DNA of 64,000 nucleotides from Hymenobacter terrestris (GCF_013377905.1 NZ_JABKAV010000003.1:78390-142389), one strand, 5' to 3'; counted from the first letter of the stretch, positions 27,425-36,461 are shown. The notes: a model not told the origin generated them from the sequence alone. Made by a program: numbers and translations.

Positions 27425-28615
27425 ATGCTGTACAACTCGTTTCCTGTGTCTGCCCGCGCCGCTGCTTTGCTGGCTCTGGGCTGGTTGGGTGCCTGCTCCG
27501 CTCCTTCTTCCGAACCTACTGCCGGTACTGGTTCCGCCACCGCCGCCGACTCGCTGGGCACGGCGGCCCCGGTTGCCCCGCCTGACTCGCCGCTGCAGAT
27601 AGTAGCGCAGTTTCGGGAGCCGCAGATTGTAGGCGTGGCCGTGCTGCCCGATGGCCGGGTGTTCGGCGACTTCCCGCGCTGGGACAACAACCCGGTGGCC
27701 CCGATTGCCGAAATCGGCCCTGGTAATAAATTAACGCCTTACCCTGACGCCGAGTGGTGCAAGTGGGATGAAACCGTGCGCAACGAGCCCCAGAAACACT
27801 GGATTTGCCCCCAGAGCGTATACGCCGACCCCAGCGGCATGCTGTGGGTGCTCGACCCGGCCTCGCCCGGCATCAAAGGCACAGTGGCCGGTGGCCCTAA
27901 GCTGGTCAAAATCGACCCGGCCACCGATAAAGTGGTACAGAACATTGCCATACCTGCCAACGTGGCCCCCGGTAATTCCTACCTCAACGATGTGCGCGTC
28001 GACCCCGAAGCCCAGTACGCTTACATCACGGAGTCGGCCATTGGCAGCCTGGTCGTTATCGACCTGAAAACCGGGAAGTCGCGGCAGTTGCTGGCGCGCC
28101 ACAAATCGATGCTTGGCGACACCACGCTCAACATCAAGGCCGATGGCAAGCTGCTCGTCGACCCCAGCGGCAAGCAGGGCCAGTTCAACGCCGATGGCAT
28201 TGCCCTGAGCCACAACAGGCAGTATCTGTACTGGAAACCGCTGACCAGCTACGCGCTCTACCGCATCAAAACCGAGGCCCTGCGCAACCCAGCCCTCACC
28301 GAGACGCAGCTAATCGCCCAAATTGAGGACTTGGGCAAAGCACCGGCTTCCGATGGGATGATTCTCGATGCGCAGAACAACCTCTACCTGTCGGCCTTTG
28401 AAGACCACTCCATCAAGCGCCGCACGCCCGATGGTAAAATCGAAACCGTGGTGCAGGACCCGCGCCTGGAATGGCCCGACACGTTTGCCTTCTCGGCCGA
28501 CGGCCGCACGCTCTACGTTACCAACTCGGCCATCCACAAAACCGCCACCTGGAATCAAGGAATAGGTCGGCAGGACCAGCCCTACCACGTTTTTAAGATG
28601 CCGATAGGGAAGTAA
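27425..28615 (+). CDS. Lipoprotein of the major royal jelly/yellow family
   Basis: A 396-residue protein. The ATG at 27425 (MLYNSFPVSARAAALLALGWLGACS) gives a lipoprotein signal with Cys24 in LGAC; a TTG six codons upstream is less likely. A Ser/Thr/Ala-rich linker follows, then a beta-propeller of the MRJP/yellow type (GVAVLPDGRVFGDFPRWDNN, LWVLDPASPGIKG, FNADGIALSHNRQYLYWKPL, SDGMILDAQNNLYLSAFEDH). Bacterial members are secreted and uncharacterised; some are annotated gluconolactonase-like or L-dopachrome tautomerase-related. No catalytic claim is possible here. Confidence 0.83.
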   Translation: MLYNSFPVSARAAALLALGWLGACSAPSSEPTAGTGSATAADSLGTAAPVAPPDSPLQIVAQFREPQIVGVAVLPDGRVFGDFPRWDNNPVAPIAEIGPGNKLTPYPDAEWCKWDETVRNEPQKHWICPQSVYADPSGMLWVLDPASPGIKGTVAGGPKLVKIDPATDKVVQNIAIPANVAPGNSYLNDVRVDPEAQYAYITESAIGSLVVIDLKTGKSRQLLARHKSMLGDTTLNIKADGKLLVDPSGKQGQFNADGIALSHNRQYLYWKPLTSYALYRIKTEALRNPALTETQLIAQIEDLGKAPASDGMILDAQNNLYLSAFEDHSIKRRTPDGKIETVVQDPRLEWPDTFAFSADGRTLYVTNSAIHKTATWNQGIGRQDQPYHVFKMPIGK

Positions 28616-28640
28616 GCCGCATCGGCGGTTGACTGAAAAA

Positions 28641-28683
28641 GAACGGCGTAAGGGCGGAGACAAGCCTCGCCCTTACGCCGTTC
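28641..28683. terminator. Palindrome between convergent genes
   Basis: GAACGGCGTAAGGGCG and CGCCCTTACGCCGTTC are exact complements around an 11-base loop, between the royal-jelly-type gene and hmgA, which converge here. It probably works as a bidirectional terminator. Its arms are a diverged version of the GAACGACGTAGGGGCGGGG hairpins at 1016-1149. Confidence 0.65.
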
Positions 28684-28713
28684 TGCGTAACATGAGTTAA
28701 TCGTTCAGGTTGC

Positions 28714-29919
28714 CTAATCCATCATATCAGCCGATCGAGGAGGATTGTGGGCCTCGGGGCGCCAGCTGAGTGGATAACCTTCATCCTCGTAAGCCAGCGC
28801 AGCTTCGGTGAGGTAGAGCGGCCGAAAGGTGTCGAGCATAACGGCCAGTTCATGGGTTTCCTTTTTGCCGATGCTGGCCTCTACGGTACCGGGGTGCGGC
28901 CCGTGTGGGATGCCGCTGGGATGCCAGGTGAAGGAGGCTAAATCGACTCCGCGGCGCGACATGAAGTTGCCTGCTACATAGTACAGCACCTCGTCGGAAT
29001 CGACGTTGGAGTGGTTGTAGGGGGCCGGAATGGCCAGCGGGTGATAATCGAACAGCCGCGGCACGAACGAGCAGATAACGTAGTTGTTGCCCTCGAACTG
29101 CTGATGCACCGGCGGCGGCTGGTGGATGCGGCCGGTAATAGGCTCGAAATCGTGGATGCTGGTGGCGTAAGGGTAGAAATAACCGTCCCAGCCCACCACA
29201 TCAAACGGCGAATTGCCGTAGAAAAGTGAGTGCAGCAGTCCGTCCTTCTGCACCCGCACCTCGTACTCGCCCGACGCGCGCACGTCGTCCGTAATCAACT
29301 CCGAAGGCCCTCGGAAATCCCGCTCGCAGTAGGGGGCGTGCTCCAGCAGCTGCCCAAAGTGGTTGCGGTAGCGCCGGCAGGTTTCCACCGGGCTGAACGA
29401 CTCGATGATGAGCAGCCGCACCGGCCCTTCCTCGAAGTGCATCTGGTGGATAATGGTGCGCGGAATCACGATGTAGTCGCCGGGTTCGAAGGCCAGCTTG
29501 CCCAGCTGGCTCCACAGCTCGCCCCGTCCCTCATGCACGAAGATTACCTCGTCGGCCAGCGCGTTCTTGTAGTAGTAATCCATGCGCCGCTCGGTGGGGT
29601 TACACACGCTCATGGTCACGTCGGAGTTGCCGAGCAGGGTTTGGCGGGCTTCGAGGTAGTCGCCGCCGGTGCTGGTTTGGGCCAGCGTGCGCAGGTGGGC
29701 CGGAGCCAGCGGCCGGTCTTTCAGCAGCTTGGGCGCAAACGGCCGGGCCTCGCCAACACGCCTTATTTCGGTGGGCGCGTGGCGGTGATAGAGCAGCGAC
29801 GACACGCCGTGGAAACCCATCGTACCCACCAACTGCTCATGATAGAGCGAGCCGTCGGGCTGCCGGAACTGAGTATGTCGCTTGCGTGGAATCTGGCCTA
29901 GACGCTGATAAAAGGGCAT
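28714..29919 (-). CDS. hmgA: Homogentisate 1,2-dioxygenase
   Basis: Fe(II)-dependent ring-cleaving enzyme that turns homogentisate into maleylacetoacetate in tyrosine and phenylalanine catabolism. The 401 residues show the cupin core and the iron-site region: FDYHPLAIPAPYNHSNVDSD with EVLYYV (His and Glu ligands) and TWHPSGIPHGPHPGTVE (third ligand His). It is slightly shorter than the roughly 440-residue human enzyme. Other pathway genes (hpd, maleylacetoacetate isomerase, fumarylacetoacetase) are not in the window, so the pathway is dispersed or this is a homogentisate-dioxygenase-like paralog. Confidence 0.9.
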   Translation of the reverse strand: MPFYQRLGQIPRKRHTQFRQPDGSLYHEQLVGTMGFHGVSSLLYHRHAPTEIRRVGEARPFAPKLLKDRPLAPAHLRTLAQTSTGGDYLEARQTLLGNSDVTMSVCNPTERRMDYYYKNALADEVIFVHEGRGELWSQLGKLAFEPGDYIVIPRTIIHQMHFEEGPVRLLIIESFSPVETCRRYRNHFGQLLEHAPYCERDFRGPSELITDDVRASGEYEVRVQKDGLLHSLFYGNSPFDVVGWDGYFYPYATSIHDFEPITGRIHQPPPVHQQFEGNNYVICSFVPRLFDYHPLAIPAPYNHSNVDSDEVLYYVAGNFMSRRGVDLASFTWHPSGIPHGPHPGTVEASIGKKETHELAVMLDTFRPLYLTEAALAYEDEGYPLSWRPEAHNPPRSADMMD

Positions 29920-30027
29920 AACGAACGATTCTTTCGGGTGGGAAATACCGGTCGGTGAAGGTACAAAGTTTATGAGTTGCCAGGCTGAATGACGTTTAGA
30001 AGCTGTTTAGGAAGTCAAAAACACGTT

Positions 30028-30110
30028 ATGCTGAGCGCAGCCGAAGCATCTCTACCGCTTCGTAGCATGATGCAGAGGAGCGGTAACGATGCTTCGGCTG
30101 CGCTCAACAT
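30028..30110. repeat. GTCAT-type palindromic repeat, copy 2
   Basis: ATGCTGAGCGCAGCCGAAGC then ATCTCTACCGCT faces AGCGGTA, GATGCTTCGGCTGCGCTCA and CAT. The arm sequence (CGCAGCCGAAG) differs from copy 1 (GCTTGCCGAAG), but the opposite arm changes with it. It lies between the divergent hmgA and transglutaminase genes, upstream of both. Confidence 0.85.
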
Positions 30111-30159
30111 GGCGGTCTGATGGTACCAACAGCTTGCTTCCTAGCAACTGATAACCAAA

Positions 30160-30167
30160 TACCTTTG
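30160..30167 (+). promoter_or_regulatory. -7 promoter box for the transglutaminase-like gene
   Basis: TACCTTTG matches exactly and ends 20 bases before the ATG at 30188. Confidence 0.6.
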
Positions 30168-30187
30168 TCGGCGCTTTACTGCTACTT

Positions 30188-31159
30188 ATGCTCTCATTCC
30201 TGCTGCCGCTGCTGGCCCTGCTCACTCCCCCCGATTCGGTTTCAACGCCTCGCAGCCGCACCTTTCGCTTCGATTATACGGCCACTGTGCCTGCTGCCCC
30301 GGCCGGCACCAAAGCCGTTGAGCTGTGGATGCCCGTTCCCCACGACGATAAGTCGCAGCAGGTAAAGGGCCTGAAAATCACGGCGCCGGTGGCCTACGAT
30401 ATTCAGATCGGCGAGTACGGCAACCGCATCCTGCACCTGCGGGCCACGGGTGCGGAGTTGCAGGGCTTCGAGGTGAAAATGAGCCTGGAAGCCATCCGGC
30501 AGGAGCACCTCACGCCCACCCTGGCCACCGGCCAGCGCCCGCCCCGCGAAAAAGCCGACCCCAACCTGAGCCGTTGGCTGGCTCCCGATAACCTTGTGCC
30601 GCTCGACCCCAAAATCCGCCTCTGGGCCCAGGAGGTGGTGGCGAAAGCCGGGGCGAAAACCGACCTTGAAAAGGCCCGCGCCATTTATGAGCACGTCGTA
30701 AGCACCGTTACGTATGACAAAACCGGCCAGGGCTGGGGCCGGGGCGACATCTACTACGCCTGCGACGCCCGCCGCGGCAACTGCACCGATTTCCACGCCG
30801 TGTTCATCGGCTACTGCCGGGCCCTGGGCATTCCGGCGCGCTTCAGTATTGGCTTCCCACTGCCGCCCGAGCGCGGTACAGCCGAAGTAAAGGGCTACCA
30901 CTGCTGGGCCGAGTTCTTCACCCCCGCCACCGGCTGGGTGCCCATCGATGCTTCTGAGGCTGCCAAGAACCCCACCCGCCGCAACTACTTCTTCGGGGCC
31001 CACGACGAAAATCGCCTCGAATTCACTCGGGGACGCGATTTGGTTCTGGCTCCGCGCCAGCAGGGTCAGGCACTTAACTACTTCATCTACCCGTATGCCG
31101 AAGCCGACGGCCAGCCGCTGGCCGGCGTAAGCCATAGTTTCCGTTTTCAGGATAAGTAG
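30188..31159 (+). CDS. Secreted transglutaminase-like protein
   Basis: A 323-residue protein with a short hydrophobic N-terminus (MLSFLLPLLALLTPP) that may act as a signal peptide. An N-terminal beta-domain precedes the transglutaminase-like core, whose triad is visible: Cys near 198 in RRGNCTDFHAVF, His near 237 in KGYHCWAEFF, Asp near 253 in GWVPIDAS. Such proteins act as papain-like proteases or amide-modifying enzymes in the envelope; the substrate is unknown. It has its own promoter box. Confidence 0.87.
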   Translation: MLSFLLPLLALLTPPDSVSTPRSRTFRFDYTATVPAAPAGTKAVELWMPVPHDDKSQQVKGLKITAPVAYDIQIGEYGNRILHLRATGAELQGFEVKMSLEAIRQEHLTPTLATGQRPPREKADPNLSRWLAPDNLVPLDPKIRLWAQEVVAKAGAKTDLEKARAIYEHVVSTVTYDKTGQGWGRGDIYYACDARRGNCTDFHAVFIGYCRALGIPARFSIGFPLPPERGTAEVKGYHCWAEFFTPATGWVPIDASEAAKNPTRRNYFFGAHDENRLEFTRGRDLVLAPRQQGQALNYFIYPYAEADGQPLAGVSHSFRFQDK

Positions 31160-31189
31160 ATGATTGTAGCGCGAAGCTCCAGCTTTGCG

Positions 31190-32872
31190 CTACTGCCCGG
31201 CCAGCCCGAGCAAGGCCGTGTTGCCAGGCTCACGAATGGCATTCAGGGCCTGCTGCATCTCAACATCATCATGGTTGAGCACGCGGAAGTAGGCCGGCTT
31301 GCCGTAGGCGCTGCGGGCAATGTAGGCCTTTAGCTGGGTGCGCAGCAACGGGGCACAGCGGCGTAGGCCGGCTGCGTCGGCGGGCAGGCCGTTTTGCATG
31401 GCGCGGGTGGCCAGCAGCTGCAACTGCACGTCGCTGATGCGGAACTGCTCGCCGAACTGCTCGAAGCGCAGCGTCTCCAGTTCAGCTTTGTGGTCCTGGT
31501 AGTAGCTGAGGGCGAATTCGCGCACCAGGTTCAGGCTTTGCAGCTTCAGGTAGTAGCCCGACTGCGCCGAGGTATCGCGCGACACAAACAGGTCGGGCAT
31601 GATGCCGCCGCCGCCGTACACCATCCGGCCCCGGGCCGTGCGGTAGCGCAGTGAATCGGCGAAGTGAATGCTGTCGGCGTGGAAATACTCGCCGTTGCGG
31701 GCCCGCTTCTGCAGCTCTTGCTCGTACTCGGCCAGCCCATGGCCGTACGATTTCTGAATGCTACGGCCCGATGGCGTATAGTAGCGGGCAATAGTAAGGC
31801 GCAGCTCCGAGCCGTCGTTGAGCGTGATGGGCTGTTGCACCAGGCCCTTGCCGAACGTGCGGCGGCCTACCAGCAGGGCCCGGTCGTGATCCTGCAGGGC
31901 GCCGGCCAGCACTTCGGAAGCCGAGGCACTGCCTTCGTCCACGAGCACCACCAGCGCGCCATCTTCAAACTCACCGGCCACCCGCGAGTAGGTCTGGGTG
32001 TCGTATTGGTCGCCCTTGCCCTCGGTGTACACAATCTTCTTGGTGCCTCCGATGAACTCGTCGGCAATTTTGGTCGCCCGGTCGAGGTAGCCGCCGGGGT
32101 TGCCACGCAGGTCGAGTACGAGCCGCGTGAGGCCCTGGCGGCGCAAATCGCCCAAGGAGGCCTTAAACTCGTCGTAAGTACCGCTGGCAAAGCGGCTGAT
32201 TTTCAGGTAGCCCGTCTCGTTATCCACCATGTAAGCCACATCGACCGACGAATTGGGAATGCGGTTGCGCATAACGGCCACAGTAATGGCACGGGGCAGC
32301 CCCCGGCGCAATAACTGCAGCCGAACCTGGCTGCCACGCGGACCGCGTAGCTTGCCAAACAAATCCTGCATCGTGAAATGTACGCCCGATACGGCCTGTC
32401 CGTCTACGGCCAGAATTCGGTCGCCGGGCTGCAGGCCGGCCTGCTCGGCGGGGCCTTCGCTCAGCGGCGCCACTACCGTCACGGTGTCGCGGAATAGATT
32501 GAATTCGACGCCGATGCCGTCGTAGTCGCTCTGCAGAAAAGAAGAAGCCTGCTGCTGCTGCTTGGCCGGAATGAACACCGAATGCGGGTCAAGGCGCTCC
32601 AGCATGCGGGTAATGGCGTAATCCGACAACTCTTCGGCATTCACCGAATCCACGTAGTCGCGGTCAATGTAGCTGAGAATTTCCTTGAACTTGAGGTAAC
32701 CGCGGGCCGTCAGATCGGGGTTTTGGCTGGAAGGCCGGAAGGGGTTGGCCCCAATCAGCACGCCACAGGCCAGTACCAGGCCCAGCAGCCAGGGTTGGCG
32801 CACCTGCCACCGCCAATTGCGGGGTCCAGGCTCCGAATTGGGCCGGGGTGGCTGCTTTGGCTGAAAGGTCAT
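31190..32872 (-). CDS. S41 C-terminal processing protease (CtpA/Prc-like)
   Basis: A 560-residue periplasmic serine protease. One N-terminal membrane anchor (residues about 27-45, PWLLGLVLACGVLIGANPF) is followed by a helical region, a PDZ domain (about 115-195, DYDGIGVEFN, PGDRILAVDGQAVSG) and the S41 catalytic domain. The nucleophile is in GSASASEVLAGALQD near residue 316, and the general-base lysine is in GRRTFGKGLVQQPI near 341. The C-terminal ~130 residues are a Bacteroidota-type extension. CtpA enzymes trim C-termini of envelope proteins. It starts in an AT-rich divergent region. Confidence 0.93.
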   Translation of the reverse strand: MTFQPKQPPRPNSEPGPRNWRWQVRQPWLLGLVLACGVLIGANPFRPSSQNPDLTARGYLKFKEILSYIDRDYVDSVNAEELSDYAITRMLERLDPHSVFIPAKQQQQASSFLQSDYDGIGVEFNLFRDTVTVVAPLSEGPAEQAGLQPGDRILAVDGQAVSGVHFTMQDLFGKLRGPRGSQVRLQLLRRGLPRAITVAVMRNRIPNSSVDVAYMVDNETGYLKISRFASGTYDEFKASLGDLRRQGLTRLVLDLRGNPGGYLDRATKIADEFIGGTKKIVYTEGKGDQYDTQTYSRVAGEFEDGALVVLVDEGSASASEVLAGALQDHDRALLVGRRTFGKGLVQQPITLNDGSELRLTIARYYTPSGRSIQKSYGHGLAEYEQELQKRARNGEYFHADSIHFADSLRYRTARGRMVYGGGGIMPDLFVSRDTSAQSGYYLKLQSLNLVREFALSYYQDHKAELETLRFEQFGEQFRISDVQLQLLATRAMQNGLPADAAGLRRCAPLLRTQLKAYIARSAYGKPAYFRVLNHDDVEMQQALNAIREPGNTALLGLAGQ

Positions 32873-33213
32873 AAAGCGCTAGGCGAGTAGAGGTTCAGTC
32901 AATAAACGGGCAATAGGTACAGAACGGTTCTTCAAACTTATTGAAACTTTTCAAAGAAACCGGCGCAATACATAGTGGTATATCAATTTTCGAATAAGTG
33001 TCCAATATTTTATAATATTAAGTCAATAAACAGCCGTTTTTACACGTTTTATCCTAACAAAGAGCTGTCCTAATCTCTATTCAATACAAAGGTTTTTCTA
33101 TAATTATAGAACGATTTGATTTTTCGCCAAAATAGCGCTTTTGCTCGCCCAACGGCGGTGTGGAGGCCGTGACCAACAACCAACTTCGGCCGGATGATTC
33201 GGGCGGACTGTCG
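32873..33213. promoter_or_regulatory. AT-rich divergent control region (ctpA/ruvX)
   Basis: The gap holds no gene. It contains a perfect 16-bp palindrome TTCTATAATTATAGAA (33096-33111), a second AT palindrome near 33003-33020, a direct repeat GTCAATAAAC (32898-32907 and 33022-33031), and a minus-strand box TAAGTTTG (32933-32940) that could serve the protease gene. The low GC content contrasts with both flanking genes. Confidence 0.55.
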
Positions 33214-33221
33214 TACCTTTG
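33214..33221 (+). promoter_or_regulatory. -7 promoter box for ruvX-def
   Basis: TACCTTTG, an exact match. It overlaps the first possible start of the longest ruvX frame (33219) and therefore supports the downstream ATG at 33276. Confidence 0.6.
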
Positions 33222-33275
33222 CGGGGCGGCGGCTGCTGGTTGGCGACCCCGCACTACACTCTTTTTTTTGATGCA

Positions 33276-33686
33276 ATGGGGCGCGTGATGGCCATTGATT
33301 ACGGGCACAAACGCGTGGGACTGGCCGTTACCGACCCGCTTCAACTGATTGCCACACCCCTGACCACCATCCATAGCCAGGAGCTGCTGGCCTACCTAAA
33401 AGCCTACCACGAGCGTGAGCCGCTGGAAGCGCTGGTAGTCGGCATGCCCCGCACCCTCGGCAACGAGCCCACCGATGCTACCAGCGCCGTAGTGGGGCTG
33501 GTACGGCGGCTTCGCAAAGAATTTCCGGCCGTGCCGGTGCATGAAATTGACGAGCGGTTTACCTCCCGGATGGCCCACGCAGCTATGCTGGCCGGCGGCC
33601 TAGGCAAAAAGGACCGCCGCGACAAGGCCACTGTTGATAGAGTGGCGGCCACCATTATCCTTCAATCTTACCTCGAATCCCGATGA
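33276..33686 (+). CDS. ruvX: RuvX/YqgF pre-16S rRNA nuclease
   Basis: A 136-residue RNase H-like protein, putative Holliday-junction resolvase and, in E. coli, the pre-16S rRNA 5'-end nuclease. Motifs are intact: MAIDYGHKRVGLAVTDP (first Asp), ALVVGMPRTL, DERFTSRMA and KKDRRDKATVDRVAATIIL (last Asp). The ATG at 33276 is chosen from the promoter position; MAIDYG at 33288 is an alternative. Its stop overlaps the def start by four bases (ATGA), which implies translational coupling. Confidence 0.93.
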   Translation: MGRVMAIDYGHKRVGLAVTDPLQLIATPLTTIHSQELLAYLKAYHEREPLEALVVGMPRTLGNEPTDATSAVVGLVRRLRKEFPAVPVHEIDERFTSRMAHAAMLAGGLGKKDRRDKATVDRVAATIILQSYLESR

Positions 33687-34288
33687 TTTTCCCCATCGTT
33701 GCCTTCGGCGACCCGGTACTGAAAACCCTCGCCAAACCCCTGCCCGCCAACTTTTCGGCGGCCGAGCTCGACCTGCTGATTGCCAATATGTACGAGACCA
33801 TGTACCACGCCCACGGCGTGGGCCTGGCCGCCCCGCAGGTGGGCAAAGGCATCCGCCTGTTCGTTATCGACTCGGCGCCCATGCTCGACGAGGACGAAGA
33901 CGGTAACCCGATTGTGGACGAGCCCACAGCAGCCCCCGTCAAGCGCGCTTTCATCAACCCCGAAATGCTGAGCGAAACCGGCGAGCCGTGGGCTTTCGAA
34001 GAGGGCTGCCTGAGCATTCCTGGTATCCGGGAGCGGGTAACACGCTGCCCGGTTATCCGGATGCGCTACGAAGACGAGCAGCGCCAGATACACGAGGAAA
34101 CCTTCTCGGGCCTCACCGCCCGCGTTATTCAGCACGAGTACGACCACCTAGAAGGCGTGCTGTTTACTGATTATACCAAGGGCCTGCGCAAGCAGCTGCT
34201 CAAGGGCAAGCTCGCCCGCATCAGCAAGGGCGACGTGGATGCCGACTACCGCATGCGCTTTGCCGCCCCGGCCGGTGGCCGCCGGTAG
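33683..34288 (+). CDS. def: Peptide deformylase
   Basis: Metalloenzyme that removes the formyl group from nascent N-terminal methionine. The 201 residues contain all three motifs: GVGLAAPQVG (about 46-55), EEGCLSIPG with the metal-binding Cys, and QHEYDHLEG with both His ligands and the catalytic Glu. An acidic insertion DEDEDGNPIVDEPTAAP lies between motifs 1 and 2. It overlaps ruvX by 4 bases. Confidence 0.96.
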   Translation: MIFPIVAFGDPVLKTLAKPLPANFSAAELDLLIANMYETMYHAHGVGLAAPQVGKGIRLFVIDSAPMLDEDEDGNPIVDEPTAAPVKRAFINPEMLSETGEPWAFEEGCLSIPGIRERVTRCPVIRMRYEDEQRQIHEETFSGLTARVIQHEYDHLEGVLFTDYTKGLRKQLLKGKLARISKGDVDADYRMRFAAPAGGRR

Positions 34289-34308
34289 TTGTTTGCTGTA
34301 AGCTGGCT

Positions 34309-34395
34309 GTCATTCAGAGCGAAGCGAAGAATGTTGTGTGGACTCTTTCGTTTACAATGGGTTCACGCAAGATTATTCGCTTCGCTCTGGATGAC
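34309..34395. repeat. GTCAT-ended palindromic repeat, copy 3
   Basis: GTCATTCAGAGCGAAGCGAA faces TTCGCTTCGCTCTG and ATGAC over 87 bases, with an unpaired middle. It lies between the convergent def and DUF6427 genes. The right arm matches the solo arm at 54873-54899. Confidence 0.83.
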
Positions 34396-34413
34396 GTTCT
34401 GCCAACTATCCAG

Positions 34414-35829
34414 CTACTTCCCCAGCCGGTACACGCCTTTAGTGCTGGTGGGCTCGTAGCGGCCGAAAACCTGCGGGAGCTTGTAGCGGAGTTCGGGCAG
34501 CAGGTTGCGCTGGTCGATGAGGTACTGGGGCGGATTGGGGCCGAGGCTGCGGGCGAGCCGGAACACAGCCGCGTACTCATCGAGTCGGCCAAAATCGACC
34601 TGGGCCAGCCGCCAGTCGAGGTAGGGCGAGGCGAGGCGGTTATGCACGTAGGGGCGCAGGCCGGGTCCGAGTACGAGCAGGCGCTGGCCCTGCAGAAAGT
34701 TGGTACGCGGGTCGGGCTGCACGGCATAGCGAGCTTCCAAGGGCAGCTGCAGGGCGTCGTCGAGGAAGAAAACGGCCCGGTAGCGCACCAGCAGCACGAC
34801 GCCTACCAGCAGTAGCAGCCCCACCTCGGGCACCCAGGCCCGCGCGGTTTTCTGCCACAGGTACAAGCTGAAATAGGCCACCGGCGGCAGCAGCAGCGCC
34901 GCCGTGCCGGGGGCCACGCCCCGGCCGGCCAAGGCCATGGCGGCCGCCACCAGTACCCATACCAGCATCAGCTGCTGAAACTTCACCTGAAATACGAGGC
35001 CCGGCGGCCCTAGCAGGCTGCGCAACAGCCCCAGCGCCAGCACCACCCCCGGCAGCACCAGCAGCCGCAGCTGCACGGGCAGCGGCAGCCCATCGGTGCC
35101 GGCCACGAGGCCACTAATGGTGGGCTGCAGATGAAACTGCGCGAAGCCCGGTAGCGAATCGGTATAGAGGAAGAACGTGGCCACTACCGCGTACGGGAAC
35201 AGAAAGCCGCAAACCAGCAGTAGAAAGCTGCGGAACGAGTTGGCCGCGAAGATGATAACGGCAAACAGGCCCAGCAGCAGAAACAGCGCCAGCGGCAAGT
35301 AGCACAGCGCCGCCACGCCAATCAGGAAGCCGGCCCGAAACAGGCGGCGGTTATCGTAGCCCTCGCGCGAGGTGGGCAGTAGGGCGCTGAAACCGGCAAT
35401 CAGAAACGTGTGGCCCAGCAGCAGCGGCGAGAAAATATCGAGGTCGGTGCTGGCCGAACCCACCAGCAGGTATACCAGCGCCACCAGGTAGCCACGCTCG
35501 GGCAGCACATCGGCGCGGTTGAGTACGAAGTTGAAGCGGATGGCCTGAAACGTGAGCAGCGCCAGTGCCAGCAGCCGGTACAGCCACAGCGTCCGGCTGC
35601 TCAGCAGCTCCAGTAGTCCGGCCAGGGCGGCGGCCAGCGGCGCGGTGCTGTCATATAGGTCGCGGTAGAGGCGCACGCCTTCGCCCAGCCGCTCGCCCAC
35701 CAGCATCGCGCGCAACTCGATGGGCATCAGGGGCAGGCCCCACCAGAGCAGCGGCAGCCGCAGCGCCAGAACGAGCAGCAGCAACAGCAGCAGGCGGGTG
35801 GGCAGGGTGCTTTTGAAAAACGTAAGCAA
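34414..35829 (-). CDS. DUF6427-type polytopic membrane protein
   Basis: A 471-residue protein with about 10-12 hydrophobic segments. It starts MLTFFKSTLPTRLLLLLLLV, and a C-terminal soluble tail of about 120 residues runs from roughly 350. The opening FFK sequence and overall layout match DUF6427 proteins of Bacteroidota, which resemble glycosyltransferase-family membrane proteins without recognised catalytic motifs. Function unknown. No exact promoter box was found. Confidence 0.7.
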   Translation of the reverse strand: MLTFFKSTLPTRLLLLLLLVLALRLPLLWWGLPLMPIELRAMLVGERLGEGVRLYRDLYDSTAPLAAALAGLLELLSSRTLWLYRLLALALLTFQAIRFNFVLNRADVLPERGYLVALVYLLVGSASTDLDIFSPLLLGHTFLIAGFSALLPTSREGYDNRRLFRAGFLIGVAALCYLPLALFLLLGLFAVIIFAANSFRSFLLLVCGFLFPYAVVATFFLYTDSLPGFAQFHLQPTISGLVAGTDGLPLPVQLRLLVLPGVVLALGLLRSLLGPPGLVFQVKFQQLMLVWVLVAAAMALAGRGVAPGTAALLLPPVAYFSLYLWQKTARAWVPEVGLLLLVGVVLLVRYRAVFFLDDALQLPLEARYAVQPDPRTNFLQGQRLLVLGPGLRPYVHNRLASPYLDWRLAQVDFGRLDEYAAVFRLARSLGPNPPQYLIDQRNLLPELRYKLPQVFGRYEPTSTKGVYRLGK

Positions 35830-35982
35830 GTGGGATGTTGGGGGCTAGCGGTTCGAAGGGCAGGAGCGCAGGTGCCGCGCCAGGCAAATATACGGGCCCT
35901 GAAGGCGGCCCGAAGCGAACGACTTTAGCCGGCGTATCTTTCCCTGCTCCCCTAAAATCTTAGTTAAGACTCCAGACCCTCT

Positions 35983-35990
35983 TATCTTTG
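35983..35990 (+). promoter_or_regulatory. -7 promoter box for rbfA (near-leaderless)
   Basis: TATCTTTG, an exact match, ends only 9 bases before the ATG at 36000, so the transcript would have a leader of a few bases at most. Confidence 0.6.
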
Positions 35991-35999
35991 TAGCCTCTT

Positions 36000-36461
36000 A
36001 TGGAAAGCAAACGACAACAAAAAGTAGCCAGCCTGCTCCAGCAGGAGCTGGCGGCCGTATTTCAGCGCGACCTACCCCACCTGTTTCCGGGCCTGCCGCC
36101 GGGCATCAACTTGGTGCGCGTATCGCCCGACCTGGGCGTGGCCCGCGTGTACCTGAGCGTGCTCAGCATCGGTAGCGCGGCCGACAAGGCCAGCCAGGGC
36201 GAGGCGCAGATGGTGCTGGTGAAGGACAACGGCAAGCCCATCCGGCAGGCGCTGGCCAAGCGGATTCGGCGCCAGCTGCGCATTGTGCCCGAACTGGTAT
36301 TCTTCCTCGATGACTCGGCCGCCTACGCCGCCCAGATGGACCGCGTGTTTGGCGACCTGGAAATTCCGCCCGCCCCCACCGAGCCAACCCCGTCCGAAAG
36401 CACCGACGCCGCCACCAGCATCGGTAGGCGTCCGCGCCTGTTCGGAGGCGAAAACGAATAA
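36000..36461 (+). CDS. rbfA: Ribosome-binding factor A
   Basis: Late 30S assembly factor with a type-II KH domain. The 153 residues start MESKRQQKVASLLQQELAAV and include VRVSPDLGVARVYLSVL and RIRRQLRIVPELVFFLDDS, matching the family. The C-terminal 40 residues (APTEPTPSESTDAA and on) are a disordered extension. The ATG follows the promoter box almost directly. In many Bacteroidota rbfA precedes a LolC/E-type permease, as here, with a methyltransferase inserted between. Confidence 0.95.
   Translation: MESKRQQKVASLLQQELAAVFQRDLPHLFPGLPPGINLVRVSPDLGVARVYLSVLSIGSAADKASQGEAQMVLVKDNGKPIRQALAKRIRRQLRIVPELVFFLDDSAAYAAQMDRVFGDLEIPPAPTEPTPSESTDAATSIGRRPRLFGGENE

Noticed and set aside
27244..27690. 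148-codon minus-strand frame overlapping the royal-jelly-type lipoprotein
   Set aside because: No recognisable domain, overlaps a signal-peptide coding region, and has no promoter box at its start.
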